Of a stretch of DNA of 64,000 nucleotides, positions 44,649 through 55,958 are shown piece by piece; within the stretch, counting starts at the first letter, position 1; each line of letters opens with the position of its first letter. The notes beneath the pieces are model-generated. The model was not told where the DNA came from, ran no database searches, and was given only the letters and a program-made list of their open reading frames with translations. The translations under genes and the position numbers were made by a program. Source of the stretch: Metellina segmentata (lineage: Eukaryota; Arthropoda; Arachnida; Araneae; Tetragnathidae); NCBI GenBank assembly GCA_947359465.1, contig OX375873.1, positions 74,712,278 through 74,776,277 of the forward strand. The letters run 5' to 3'.

Positions 44649-45300
44649 CCTTAGATTACTTTTGTCTACCTGACTGAATCGAATATTCAACTATCCAATA
44701 ATAAAAGGCAGACTTTAGTGTAGGAAAATTAGGTGTTTAGTTTACTCCTTCTTGCAACTCGAACCAGAGTTAGCTGTCCCTTAAAATACCTCTCAGAAGG
44801 TAGAAAATATACGCCCTTTATTCACTGATCATACGACAGGCATCTGTTCAGTAAAACCTCAAAAGGAACCAACATAACTACATTGAGACTTCTACATCAC
44901 ATTCCTTATAATAGTCTAGTCAGTGCTAAATGAGGAGGCTTATACTGAAGAACGAAGTTCACCATGACCCTTAGACAACTTTCGTCTACCTGACTGAATT
45001 GCACATTCAACTGCCCAACAATAAAGAGCTGACATTAATATAGGAAAATTATGTTTTGAGTTTTCCTCCTTCTTGCAACTCGAATCAGAGTTAGCTATCC
45101 CTTAAAATACCTCTCAGAAGCTAGAAAATACACCCCTTTTATTCTCTGATCATACTATAGACATCTGTTCTGTAAAACCTCGAAATCAACCAACAGAACT
45201 ACATTGAGACTTCTACATCACATTCCATAAAATAGTCCAGTAAATGTTAAATGAGTACTGAATAAGAATTATACTGAAGAACGAAGTTTAGGATGACAAC
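44649..45300. repeat. Tandem duplication, ~320-bp unit
   Basis: CCTTAGA-(two to six bases)-TTYGTCTACCTGACTGAA begins the copies at 44649 and 44969. Both contain CTTGCAACTCGAA, CCCTTAAAATACCTCTCAGA, ACATTGAGACTTCTACATCA and ACTGAAGAACGAAGTT. Divergence is modest, so it is younger than the duplication at 24-559. No protein is evident. Confidence 0.9.
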
Positions 45301-46626
45301 CTTTCCCATTGTAGGCTAAAATAATAACATAAAAAAAGTATTTCACTCATAGATTTTACCTACACTATTCCTCACCACTGTAAACGGTTGGTTGGATTTT
45401 AAGGCACAAAAGACCACGTATGGTTAAAGTGACCATTTATTTTTTCCCTCAAAACGGGACATATACTAATTTTTAAGTAATAATATGAGTATTAAAGAAA
45501 ACGCATCTCTTTATAGTTTTTATTTATTAATGAAAAGGACATGAATGTGTTTGTGAACACGTGAAAATAAATTATTTATGAGGTTGGGGCGTTCTCATTA
45601 CACCTCTGAGGTACATTATCCTGGAGACCGCTAGAGTGCACCACGATTGCTGTTGCGCCTCGAAGAAAAAATGAGAGCCACTCTTCCTTTACCGCTCATA
45701 GCTCGAGTGGGTTCTATAAAAGAATGATAAATCCTTCTTGTATCTGCGGTTTATCATCATGTCTTATATATCCAGATATGGGATTAAATGTATCCAGATT
45801 TTTCCTAGCATGAACCTTAGATTGTCTTGTATCTGCGAGCTCCGATAACATGTACCTGAGTGCTCTCATAACTTGTAGATGCGTAAATAAATTAATTTGA
45901 CTTAACTCAGCTGGTTCTTCAATGTCTTACATGGTCTTATATTTTCTGAAGAACAAATTTGCTTAAGTATATTTGGTGTTGATTTTAAATTTGAATGAAA
46001 TTCTTTACAGGATTTCTTAAATTTTACTTTTGTGTTTATAAACGGGTACTTGGTTTATAAGTTTACATTAAAAGTGTACTTACGTGTAGGCTTTATTGAA
46101 ATGATTTAAATTGACTCTATAATAGCCGATATAAAAAACAATAATCAGCCTTGAAGAAAGATGCACTAGTTTTCTACGCGTACTCTGAATCGAGGAGCCA
46201 GCTAGCAGGCTTCTGACTAGGGATGGAGGAAAATAACAACCTGTTCTTTTGCAATATGAATTCCAAAATTCTAGACACCTAAAATGATTACAAGTACTAA
46301 ATTTAAATATTCAGTCCAATATCATCTCGTTTTCTTCTGTCAAAACAAGATGAAAAAAAGTCTTACCGATCTTCCCCAATAAAAAATCGTTGATCGTGAA
46401 AAGTTTGGAAATAATTTTTTTGTGCTTAAGATTTCTCGGAATTATTTACAATAAATACAAAAAGATGAGCTCCGTCGGAATTTTTTGATTTTTCGCGCTT
46501 CTATTTTAAACTGTTATCATGGGTTGATCACTTTCTGAAAGCAGGATATTTCGTCGTTCCAAATCTGTACTTGTGGACAACGGGACAGCCTACCTAAAAA
46601 CGGGACGGTTCCGTACAAAACTTAGT
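45301..46626. other. No gene recognised
   Basis: AT-rich, except 45590-45720, which is more balanced (GGAGACCGCTAGAGTGCACC). ACGGGAC motifs recur at 45456 and 46578-46606. No exon could be supported. Confidence 0.5.
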
Positions 46627-46634
46627 ATGGTCAC

Positions 46635-46972
46635 TAGGGTGGGCCGAAAAACACTTTTTTTAGAAAACGCTATTCTAATAGTGCGGAAAGGGTTCTCTTT
46701 GGGTTCAATAAACACGGCGTAAAATATTTTTTTAATTGGATAATATCTTCTGCCCCCGCATCGCACTTGTGTTTTGGAAATTTGGGTAAAAATTGGCAAT
46801 TTTTACTCGGCGTAGGAAATATAATTATTTTTCAATATTGTTATTTAATTATGCGGAAGACGTGCCCACTGAATTAAATAAGAAAGGCGTAAAATACTTT
46901 TTTCGATCGAATAATATCTTCTGTTTCCACATTGCAATTGAAATTTTGCAGTTTTTGAAGAAAAGTCCACTT
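46635..46972 (+). repeat. Left long inverted repeat of the 2.63-kb transposon
   Basis: It is the inverted counterpart of 48926-49264. It holds two sub-units about 170 bp apart, recognised by TATTCTAATAGTGCGGAAAG (46671) and TTATTTAATTATGCGGAAGA (46841). Each is followed by GGCGTAAAATA and a TATCTTCTG block. Confidence 0.9.
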
Positions 46973-47377
46973 TTTTATGTGTTATAGAAATAAATCAAAC
47001 ACGAAAAATAGATGGGTACAAACACTGTTTATTGCTGTATTGTATTGTACATTTGATTATATTCTCTGAAAAGTATTAAATAATAGATTTGTCGCAATAT
47101 ATTAATATAATATTTGTTAAGAATATTGTAACCGTAGAATGTTATGCCATGACAATACCAAAAGGTTTACTTACATTTAATCAGCAGGAAGAGGCTTGAA
47201 ATCAACCATATGGTCAAATTAAGGTATAATTAATCGGGAAAAGAATGTGGATCTAATGAACCCGTCTCTACTTTGAAACCTATAAACCTTAGCGGATGCT
47301 TCTGTTACTAACTTAACAAACCATTTAACTGCCTGTGTGTGACATGGAAAGTGAACAAAGTCCTATTCTGGATTTTT

Positions 47378-48724
47378 CTAATTACTCACCATGGACCTAA
47401 ATACCGCAGTGGATATATCACGGAGGATTGGGGGAGAAGTAATAGTAATTGATGAGCACTCCTTCAATTCCGTATAGTCAGCAACTTCAAAATTCAGTTT
47501 TGGCGGGAGAAATACACATATTGACTTTTCATTGGAAGATGACTCTCTAGACTTAATTATACGTCGTGCAGCAAGTTCTCTGATGTGAGGTCTTTCATCC
47601 TTCAACATACACAGCAAGATATTCTCAGGATCAGCAAATAACGAATTTTGACAAATTACTTCATCAACGACATCCTTGACATAAATACCTGGATCTAAAA
47701 GTAGTGATTCACACATGCTTAGCTCCATCTTTCAGCGAGTATTTAGACATTATATTAAAACAGTTGGGAGTGTAAACTTTCAGACAAACTCAGCGATTTG
47801 TTTCAACTTTAAAGAAGGATCTGGAGAAGTAACATATAGTCTTAGAACTCTGTTCGCTGTTGTTAGGTATCGTGAATGTGATAATGGACTATGACTGGGT
47901 ACAGTCAGTTCATCAGAACTATTACCCAATCGTACCGCTTGAGATATTTCTAGTAAGTACATTTGATACTTGCTTAAGTCACGTCTATCAGTTGTTGGTA
48001 AATAGCTGTCAATAATTTCGAAAGTTGTCACTGGCGTTGTAAGGAGCGCCACCTTGTTTCATATGTAAGGAGCGCCTTCCCAATGTTACCAAAATATGAT
48101 TTAGGGCCATTTGTTGGCCCATCCAACGTTTCAAACAATTGCCTCAGAGTTAGTTCATTAAAATGTAGGAGACATATTACCCAATGCAGAAGTTTACCAA
48201 GTTTCAATTCCAAACACCGAATTACACCGGATTTCCATCCGATATTAACAGATGTACAGTCACAGCCAATTGCCAGAAGTTGTGAAAGATCTCTTGGGAT
48301 CCCTTCAAAATATCTGATAATAGTCCAGTCAGAATCAGTTTTTCAGTACCAAATGGTGGACTCAAATGAGTTATGTAATGTGAACCCGGTTCTTCAATAA
48401 GAGATAAATGTTCCTCTTTTGCTTTTCTCGAGTGTCTTTTAGTATCTACTCTCTCTTCTATCAATGTAGAATCTTTACGACCATCGAAATACTGCACCTT
48501 CAATTGTAATGCTTGAGCTTCACTTTAAATCATGAAATTTTAAATCCTTTCTAACTTTAGCCTTTTCCCTTCGCAGCTTGTTTTTTTTCAACCACCAAAT
48601 TTGAGTTGTCGCTAGTTATGAGACCGACATCGTGAAGAACACTTGAAGCAATTGCAGCCACAGTCCGTTCCAAGACTCCAAACCTGTCTCCAACCACAGC
48701 AGTTTAAGAGACGTCAAGTCGCAT
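47378..48724 (-). pseudogene. Transposase-like pseudogene of the 2.63-kb transposon
   Basis: Minus-strand order: RFGVLERTVAAIASSVLHDV, VQYFDGRKDSTLIEER, EEHLSLIEEPGSHYITHLSP and LLAIGCDCTSVNIGWKSGVI. Next come LELKLGKLLHWVICLLHFNE, LRQLFETLDGPTNGPKSYFG, SHSRYLTTANRVLRLYVT and, after a gap, SLFADPENILLCMLKDERPH, IRELAARRI. I associate this block order with uncharacterised transposon proteins found repeatedly in arthropods and cnidarians. The GCD(G)T Asp is a plausible catalytic acid of an RNase-H-like fold, which is inference. Frameshifts fall near 48310 and 48050 (at a doubled GTAAGGAGCGCC), and there are stops near the start and a deletion before 47728. It is not functional. Confidence 0.75.
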
Positions 48725-48925
48725 TTGTGATTATTTAGATCCGAACGGAGTTAATTGTTTGTATTTAAGATCAGTAAGATAGATTAAACGGTTCGATGTC
48801 GATGGTTTGTAAATGTCCAGATGTAAATCTCTACTTCAGATATATCCGCGGACGAATATGAATTGTGAACACACCTCTCCACCTTTCACTTCTTGTCAGA
48901 TACAGGCAGCATGAAAAGACAAGAA

Positions 48926-49264
48926 AAAGTGAACGTTTTTTCAAAAATAGCAAACTTTCAATTGCGATGCAGAAACAGAAGATACTATTAGATCCAAAAA
49001 ATATTTTACACCTTTCCTATTGAACCCAGTGGATACCTCTTCCATACTATTAGAATAGCAATATTGAAAAATACTTATATTTTCAACGCCGAGTAAAAAT
49101 TGCCAATTTTTACCCAAACTCCAAAATTCAAGTGCGATGCGGGGGCAGAAGATATTATCCAATCAAAAAAAATATTTTATATGGTGTTTATTGAACCCAG
49201 AGAGAACCCTTTCCGCACTATTAGAATAGCGATTTCTAAAAAAAGTGTTTTTCGGCCCACCCTA
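48926..49264 (-). repeat. Right long inverted repeat of the 2.63-kb transposon
   Basis: Reverse complement of the left arm, with roughly one difference in ten bases by eye. It carries the same two sub-units. Short frames over it on both strands are mirror images of those over the left arm. Confidence 0.9.
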
Positions 49265-49272
49265 ATGGTCAC

Positions 49273-50994
49273 ATTATGTATGGTCAAGTGCCTTCAATCA
49301 TACGGCAGACAACAAGTAAATAAAAATATAAAAAGTTTAGCTGAAACACACACACAAAACAAAGAAATACAACTAGGGTAACGTACAGGAATATCTAACC
49401 TGCGTCTTCTACAACTTTTAGTTTGCTAGTTTAGAGGGCAAAACCATCGAGACACTACAGAAAGGGAATTTAATGATAGAGGATTTTTAATTTTTAGACA
49501 AAAATGCTCATAATCTAAGGTAGAAAAAGTAGTGAACAAATTTAGAAAAAAACACTGTTTTTCATACTTGAAGTTTCATGTTGATCTCTAAGCGATCGAT
49601 ATGAATAGAAGACATCCAAGAATTAAACGACCATTCAATAATATCCTTTGGCGTTTGCTCGTTATAGATGTTTGAGCCACAGGAAAAGGTCGCATAGTAA
49701 GTATGGTCTTTTTGTAGGTTCCGAAACACCCGGGGCACAAAGACTCATTTGACATGCAAATTTTTCACAGTCGCCGAGAACTAGAATAAAGAAATCTACC
49801 AACAAATTCTCCATGGCTTCACAGCGGCTGCAAAAAAGTTTTGAAAGTTTCCTCTGTAACACGCTGTTTGGAAATGAATATAAATTTTGCCTTTTTGTTG
49901 GTTTTTTTCCTTTAGCATAATTTTATCACCTCCCACGTATCGTAATTTTCATATCGATTGACATGAAAATTGCAGGTTTTTTTAAGTAGTCAAAAACATA
50001 ACTTTCATTGAAATACCTTCTTTTGGTTTCAAATCAGGTCTAGAAAAATAGTTTGAAGCTTAGTTCATTTATAAAGTTTGAATAGGTCAAATGTATAGGT
50101 AAACTGGTATGAGAACAGGAAATGTTCATTTTATGGTACTTACAATTTTCTTTACACAAACGAAATATTTTTTTAAAGATATTAAATTTCCTATTCTTGG
50201 AGATTATAGCATGTAAGCATAATTTGAAGCGTATGAATACAAGATTTGGTCTCTTAAGTATGAAACTTGCCAAGACGAATGACAGCAGTGGCTTATTTTT
50301 AGGATTAAAATTAGTTATGACATAACATTTACATCAAGGAAGGACCCGGACATAACATCTGTAGTTCTTAATTTCATATATCTAATATGGTCGTTGCTCA
50401 CATTATACATTATTTGAGCCCGTTTTAAAAGCATAGCATACTACTTTCAAATGGAATAAAGTTAGTCAAAAATATAAAAATAAATTTCGTAGTTCGTCGC
50501 AATTTAGTGCATGACAAGAAGTGCATACCTCTGTCATGTTACAACAGTTGGGTTTCGGAAGTTCCTCTTAAATTCCTTCCATTCACTTATTGGGCTACTG
50601 TAGTTCGGTTGGGAGAATAGCAGATTAGCAACCTCAGTGTCCGGGGTTAAAAATTCAATAAAACTTTTTAGGAGAAAATTACAATATTTGCAAAAGTGCT
50701 TTTTTTTGGAAGGGGATTCCCGTTTTCTTATGATAAAAGAAGAGGGCTTCCAGCAATAACCTCTAGGTCTAACATAATAAGATTTTAAATTCTTGAATTT
50801 TCTATGGATAAAATAAATTTTTACGACCTTCATTTTTTTTAGACAACCAAGCTGGACAAAAATATTGGAAGGAAGTGGAATTTTTTTTGTTCTAGCTGAG
50901 TGAAGACATATTGCACTGTGAAAGGATCTCAGATTTTTCCTTCATATATGACGTTGACTATTGATAAAAGGATTCCCCTGTATTAAGATTTTTC
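49273..50994. other. No gene recognised
   Basis: AT-rich. Minus-strand frames at 49662-49862 (66 codons) and 50534-50833 (99 codons) contain a few Cys pairs, but I cannot link them to a family. They lack supporting splice or start context. Confidence 0.45.
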
Positions 50995-51045
50995 GCTAGA
51001 CCCCCGGTCTAGCATCGAGAAATGGGGTCCAAATCCTATTCTCGT
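50995..51045 (+). repeat. Short tRNA-like repeat R3, copy 1
   Basis: CCGGTCTAGCATCGAGAAAT then GGGGTCCAAATCCTATTCTC. It matches 56062-56116 on the other side of the nested transposons. GGTCCAAATCC resembles a B box, so these may be scraps of a second SINE family. Confidence 0.5.
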
Positions 51046-51888
51046 AAAAATGAGTTTAGATTAAAGTAATCTCTTAGGATTTCTTTTTGTATAAGTACGT
51101 CTATGAGAATCACCGTCCTTGGATTCTTCTTTTGAAAGGAAGAAATTAACTCATTAACGCCGGAATAAAATTTGCCATTCAAAATTTTATTTTTTCTTTG
51201 CTAATATATGGCTGGAGTGGTTCCACTCAGTGTTATTTTCTTTCTAAGAACCAACGAATCAAAATGCTACACTGGTGGTGTATTTCCCAGATATCTTTGT
51301 CGGAGAAAACAGGGTTCAAAGCTAGAATTTCTTACAAGAGCGAATGGTGTCTCTAAAGAGGCAAAAAAAAAAACTTTTATTACTGGTTTTGATATATTTT
51401 TTGTGCTTTATTGAAATGACATTAATGCATTGTTTATATTAATACACTAAAAAATTCGAAAGAAACTTATCTTAGAGACGTTAGGTTGACGTATTGTTGA
51501 TTGGCAAGTAATCTTGCCAATCGTCGGATGTGTGAAGTTCGGTAGTATCGGTAGTTACTTATTACTTTAAGGGGACCGGGAAGGCCCTATCTACTCCATG
51601 TTAAATTCACGAAATTCAAGACCCTTTTTCTCAATAACTATAATAGTAATCAACACAAAATTTTTATGGTGGTTAGACTGATATGTTATACAAACTTTAA
51701 CAGCTCACTTTTTTTTTATTTAAAAATTTCAATTTTATAGAAATTTTTAACTGAATATCACTTTTTAGATAGCATTTTTTAACACATTTAAATTTCTAAA
51801 AAATCCAATTTTCAAAAAATCAAAAAATGCCCGTGTTAAAATCTTTAGAGATATAACACAAATATCTCTCTATATTAAAAAAAAGTTA

Positions 51889-51912
51889 CCGCCGCCGCCG
51901 CCGCCGCCGCCG
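51889..51912. repeat. (CCG)8 microsatellite
   Basis: Eight perfect CCG units in very AT-rich surroundings, inside the Kolobok-like element. Confidence 0.95.
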
Positions 51913-52305
51913 AAGAATTGAAATTTTTGTTGTTTAGCTCCATTCTTAGACGGTTTCCCGAGAAAGTACTGATCGGAAAAATATGAAATTAACATGCTTT
52001 GTTCTTCATCGTATTCCCTGGATAATTATTAAGATTTTTTTCTGATGCAGCTATTAGTTTAGGTTTTATTAAGTGTTAAAGTTGAAGAAGTGAAATTTCT
52101 TCCGCGAGTGAGCAAAACACATTCAAAATTTCAGTCTTTAGTCGTGAGTTTTTTTTTAAGAGTACCTCTCAACGTAAATTTTTGCAGCTCGTCAAGTTTT
52201 TTTTGAAATTTAAATGTGGTTCTTGATAATATTTTTTTGAAATTCGGGAAAAATCGGGACATTTTTGTTACTTTTTTTTAAAACTGCCGTATCTATATCT
52301 AATTA

Positions 52306-52870
52306 CTATTAGTTTTTAATTTTTAAAATATAGCAGTATACCTCAGAATATACTCTTTCTTACGGTACTATTATTTTTGAAATCGGTTAATAATTAAATT
52401 GGATGCGATCAAAAGTTCGTCATACAAAATTCGGAATCTTTGGATATTTTCGCTACTTATTGTTAAAACCGTTTTGTCTACGGCAAAAGCCATTATTTTT
52501 TAAATTTGAAAACATCACTGAATACATTACATTACACTCTTTCTTATGGTACAATTATTTTTCAAATTGGTTAATAAATAAAATCGATGCAAATAAAAGT
52601 GGGTCATACAATTTTCGGAACTTTCAGATCGTAACTTCCGATACAAAACTAAAATGGTCATATCTGTATAGTATTACTGTTAATTTTTAATTTTAAAAAT
52701 ATTGCAGTATACCTCAGAATATACTCTTTCTTACGGTACAATTATTTTTAAAATTGGTTCATAAATAAATTCGATGCAATCAAAAGTTGGTGACACAAAT
52801 TTCGTATTTTTCAGTTCGCATAGCTGCTTCCGAAAGCAGTAGTGGGTTACACTTTTGACTATCGGGTTTG
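52306..52870. repeat. Three tandem ~185-bp repeats
   Basis: ACTCTTTCTTAYGGTAC occurs at 52352, 52536 and 52723. Each is followed by ATTATTTTT, an ATTGGTTAATAAATAAA-like segment and CGATGCAATCAAAAGT variants. The middle copy is the most diverged. The 95-codon frame (52403-52690) is within the repeats and is not conserved between units. Confidence 0.8.
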
Positions 52871-53117
52871 CCAGATATCAAATTTATCGTAGCAACAATT
52901 GCCATAAAAACGATTTCTTTTTATTTGGCGAGGAAAAAGGCTCGCTTTTTTCCCTCTGTTTTCAAGACAGTTTACCGACAAAGTACAGATCGTAAAGTTT
53001 GGATATTAACAATGTTTAGTTAAAATTGTACAGGGAACAAGATGCAGAAGATTTTTTACTGATGCGGCTATTAGTTTAGGGTGCATTAAGTGTTAAAGCA
53101 AAAAAAAAGTTAAATCA

Positions 53118-53420
53118 CTTGCGAAAGAAGTATTGGTTTGAGAAAGCAAACCAAACGGATTGCGTAGCAATCCCCGGGGTCGGCGAGCGTAAGCGAGACG
53201 CAGCGAAGCCCTCGCTGTGACGTCATGAACCGGAAAGTGAAATCAGCATAATACGAATTATTCAGATAGTTTCACTCTGTGAAAGTAATGTTGGTTTGCG
53301 AAGCAAACCAAATGGTATCTGTGACAGGAGTGTTGGTTTGCGAAGCAAACCAAATGGGATTGCGCAGCAATCCCCGGGGGTTGGCGAGCGTAAGCGAGCA
53401 GGGGGCGGAGCCCCCTAGTG
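53118..53420. repeat. Hairpin cluster (best copy of the hairpin-rich family)
   Basis: Perfect palindromes TTGGTTTGCGAAGCAAACCA (continuing A) occur at 53291 and 53333, with a damaged one at 53133. GGATTGCGYAGCAATCC occurs at 53158 and 53358. GGCGAGCGTAAGCGAG occurs at 53181 and 53383. The cluster ends in the hairpin GGGGGCGGAGCCCCC followed at once by CTAG-like TAGT near 53415. Helitron-type elements end in a hairpin plus CTRR, so this could be a Helitron-like terminus. That is only inference. Confidence 0.75.
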
Positions 53421-53650
53421 TCATAAAAATATTAAGTCATTATGTTCAGTAGATTCTGAGAAAATGGGGCATGAAACTTAAAAATCTAAGTTTTGAGAAA
53501 AATGGATTTAAACATTTCAAATGAATTTTTATAAATAATTTTACGTCTAACCTTAATGAAATCCTGATTTATATAAAGGGTGATCTCTTTAATTTTTAAT
53601 ACATGTATCTTCAATTTTTTTTTATGCTTTTCTTTCTATGGCGGGCCTTT

Positions 53651-54205
53651 TTACTGTATTCGGAGAGTTTTCGCTCTCCATCGATAACACGGTCTTAGTC
53701 TAGTTTTCTCAAAAATTTGTATAAAATGGCAGCCTGGATTGATTTTAACTCTAGATAATGTATAGCACTTTATAATATTTCCACTGTTGCAGCAGGAAAC
53801 AGCATCCAACACTCCCAGTTTTAAAGTTTGGATGGTTACAAACACTTTTTTTGGAACGCGAGTCCAAATCACATTGCTCACCGATTCATTTGGGTTTTGA
53901 GTCTTTCCGTGAACACATTTTTTCAACAATTCTGGATTCGCCAAGTCTCTGAAATTTGATTTAATTGTCTTCAAAATGTAGGCAGTATAAGGCAAGGCAA
54001 TATGTGTATGTTTATCATGGTAATACACATCACTTTTAGCTACAGCACGTTGAAATTTCCACCAGCTTTCATTCCCAACTGGACAAAGACCGTGATTTGG
54101 ATTTAAGTTACTTGACAGTAAATAAAAATATTCTGCCCAGACAGATTGCTGCATATTGTGCAGAAAACCAACATTTATCCTTATTGCTAGTCCATAATAG
54201 ATCAA
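53651..54205 (-). pseudogene. Kolobok/Mutator-like transposase, C-terminal fragment
   Basis: The 184-codon frame begins IYYGLAIRINVGFLHNMQ. It continues with NPNHGLCPVGNESWWKFQRA, FRDLANPELLKKCVHGKTQN, PNESVSNVIWTRVPKKVFV and LKLGVLDAVSCCNSGN. These blocks (HGLCP.G..SWCK, P.LL.KC.HGKTQN.NES.N..IW) belong to the Mutator-like transposase domain found in many arthropod transposons. With TTAA borders I assign it to Kolobok. The N-terminal two-thirds is missing: upstream (above 54205) the frame is lost within about 60 bp and the element end follows. The conserved Glu in NPNES is kept. A family member would be several hundred residues long, so it is a remnant. Confidence 0.75.
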
Positions 54206-54720
54206 ATGTCATGTCTCAGAAAGTGCTAACTTATATCGCATGGTAAAATTAATAAAAATAGTTAGAAAAAACTAAATGATTACAGTTAACTCTACTGTTA
54301 CCAGATTATCGAAAATAATTTGAGTAAAGTTAAGTAAAAAATATAATATACATTGTTGAGCAACAAAGATTAGAAATGTCCACAAACGGTTTGTTTACAT
54401 TTGAAAGGCCGTGTCAGATGTGAAGTGCTTATTGGAAACGTGCATAACTTTCAAACTTCCTCTAATTATATTACCTAGTGTGATATATCATTGGAAAGAG
54501 GAGATTTTGAACTATATAAAGGAGCAATAAAATAGAAATTTATTTTTTAGTCGAATTTTGCTTTTCCGGTCCCCTTAAAGGTTCCAATACCGATTTGATT
54601 ATTTATTGTAATTTGAATGCTAAAACAGGGTTAATATGTAATTACGATTTAAAAATAAAATATTTTAGATGAATATTTTCTTTTTTTAAGCAGAATATTT
54701 AGTTTACCCCCTTCCCTTCT

Positions 54721-55440
54721 GAAGCTTTAGATGAACTCTTTGCTTTTGACAATGATTCTGAGTCAGATAGTGGCCTTAACTGTGGTCAGAAACTACCAAA
54801 CATACTAATGTGGTTATCCAGTCCCCTATTGAGAGAGAGAGAGAGAGAAGATGCTGATGCACAGACTGACAAAGATTTCGACCGAAGTGATGACGAGCTA
54901 CATGGATATCTAGATAACTTGCCGCGGAGAATACTCTCCACCACATGTGAAATAAGTCGCCACTTAGACCATGAAGAAAGTGACGCAGATGATACATCAT
55001 TACCAAGAACTCCTGTTACCCGAAAGAGGCAAAATCGAATAAAATCTGAAAGAAGACCTTAAAAAACAAAGAAGAAATAACGAAGCTGGAAAAAAAGTTT
55101 AGAATTTTACTCCCATGTACAAACCAAGTCTGCATCGTTTCCTTACGATGAACTGATAGACCACATTTTGACACAATCACTACTTTACCCATCTCCAAAA
55201 CATCTATTGTAAGAAGTATTGAGAAGATTTGGAGCACCTCCCATCGGTCCAGGAATATCATTAGTGCTATAGAAGAATTCATCCGACCAACACAGATATG
55301 ATAGACGGTATCACTGGCTTTACAAGTCAGACCAACAGTTTGGACGATGCAAAAATTGTGGTGGAAGGTTAGACTATAGATGCCAGAAATGTCAGGTTCC
55401 CTTACATTCTGAGTGTCACAAGACGTATCTAGCAGCTTAG
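54721..55440 (+). pseudogene. piggyBac-like transposase, N- and C-terminal remnants
   Basis: From 54721 the plus strand reads EALDELFAFDNDSESDSG. An acidic region follows, running to a stop at 55062 and including a DELHGYLDNLPRRI stretch and, within 54833-54849, a GA-repeat-encoded REREREDA. Such an acidic N terminus is usual for piggyBac transposases. The C-terminal piece, 55303-55440, reads RRYHWLYKSDQQFGRCKNCG, then GRLDYRCQKCQVPLHSECHK and TYLAA, then stop. This is a piggyBac-style Cys-rich zinc-binding domain (CxxC...CxxC...C). The catalytic DDD core is deleted or unreadable between 55063 and 55302, so it is inactive. It lies between the Kolobok insertion and the right piggyBac end. Confidence 0.7.
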
Positions 55441-55958
55441 TCTAAACCAAGAGTGCATCAAATGTTTGTACTTTAGGGAACTCGTTCTCAGAAAACTGGG
55501 ATTGCTTTATATAATAGTTATTAAATATGAATATTAAATTGGTTTTTAGGTTATATAGTTGGTTAAACTGTTCATTTGAATTTTTTTCCTTAAATACTTA
55601 AAGGATGTAGGAAAATATACAAAGGCACTGGATTGGTGTCTGAAGAAGGTGGCTCTACCTATGTGGATCCACAACTGGTCAATGTTCCATCATATAGTTT
55701 GTTTTAATGTGTTATATAAGTTTTTCATTAGTTTAAGAGTTTTTTGTGTCTTCCTATATATGTGTAGAATATATAATGCTTTTACATTTATGTGCACACT
55801 ATATGCGATTGGTCAAAAATCTTGCCAGTTAAAAAAATCATAAAAATAATTTTCGAAAAAATCTGAAAAATTCAATGTTTACTTTAATTGATCTAAATAA
55901 ACGAGTTATAAGATAAAAGGTTAATTTTTTAAACTATTTTAAAATCGTCTTTAATGGG
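55441..55958. other. 3-prime non-coding part of the piggyBac-like element
   Basis: AT-rich sequence from the transposase stop to the right terminus. The 64-codon frame at 55649-55843 has no recognised feature. Confidence 0.5.

Larger units (their letters stand above)
46627..49272 (-). mobile_element. Complete 2.63-kb DNA transposon, superfamily not assigned
   Basis: The exact 8-bp duplication ATGGTCAC lies at 46627-46634 and 49265-49272. The termini are TAGGGTGGGCCGAAAAACAC on both sides. The inverted repeats are about 340 bp (46635-46972 and 48926-49264), and each contains two tandem ~170-bp sub-units. A dead minus-strand transposase fills the centre. An 8-bp duplication fits hAT and P-type elements, but I do not recognise hAT hallmarks in the protein. 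Confidence 0.9.
51567..54578 (-). mobile_element. Kolobok-like transposon inserted at TTAA
   Basis: TTAA lies at 51567-51570 and 54575-54578. The inverted ends are GGGGACCGGGAAGGC and, in reverse complement, GGGGACCGGAAAAGC. The element is 3,004 bp. The 3-prime part of a Mutator-like/Kolobok transposase is on the minus strand near the right end. The interior is largely repeats: a CCG tract, three ~185-bp direct repeats, two copies of another ~170-bp segment (51940-52110 and 52957-53130) and a hairpin cluster. So it is an internally rearranged copy. Confidence 0.8.
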
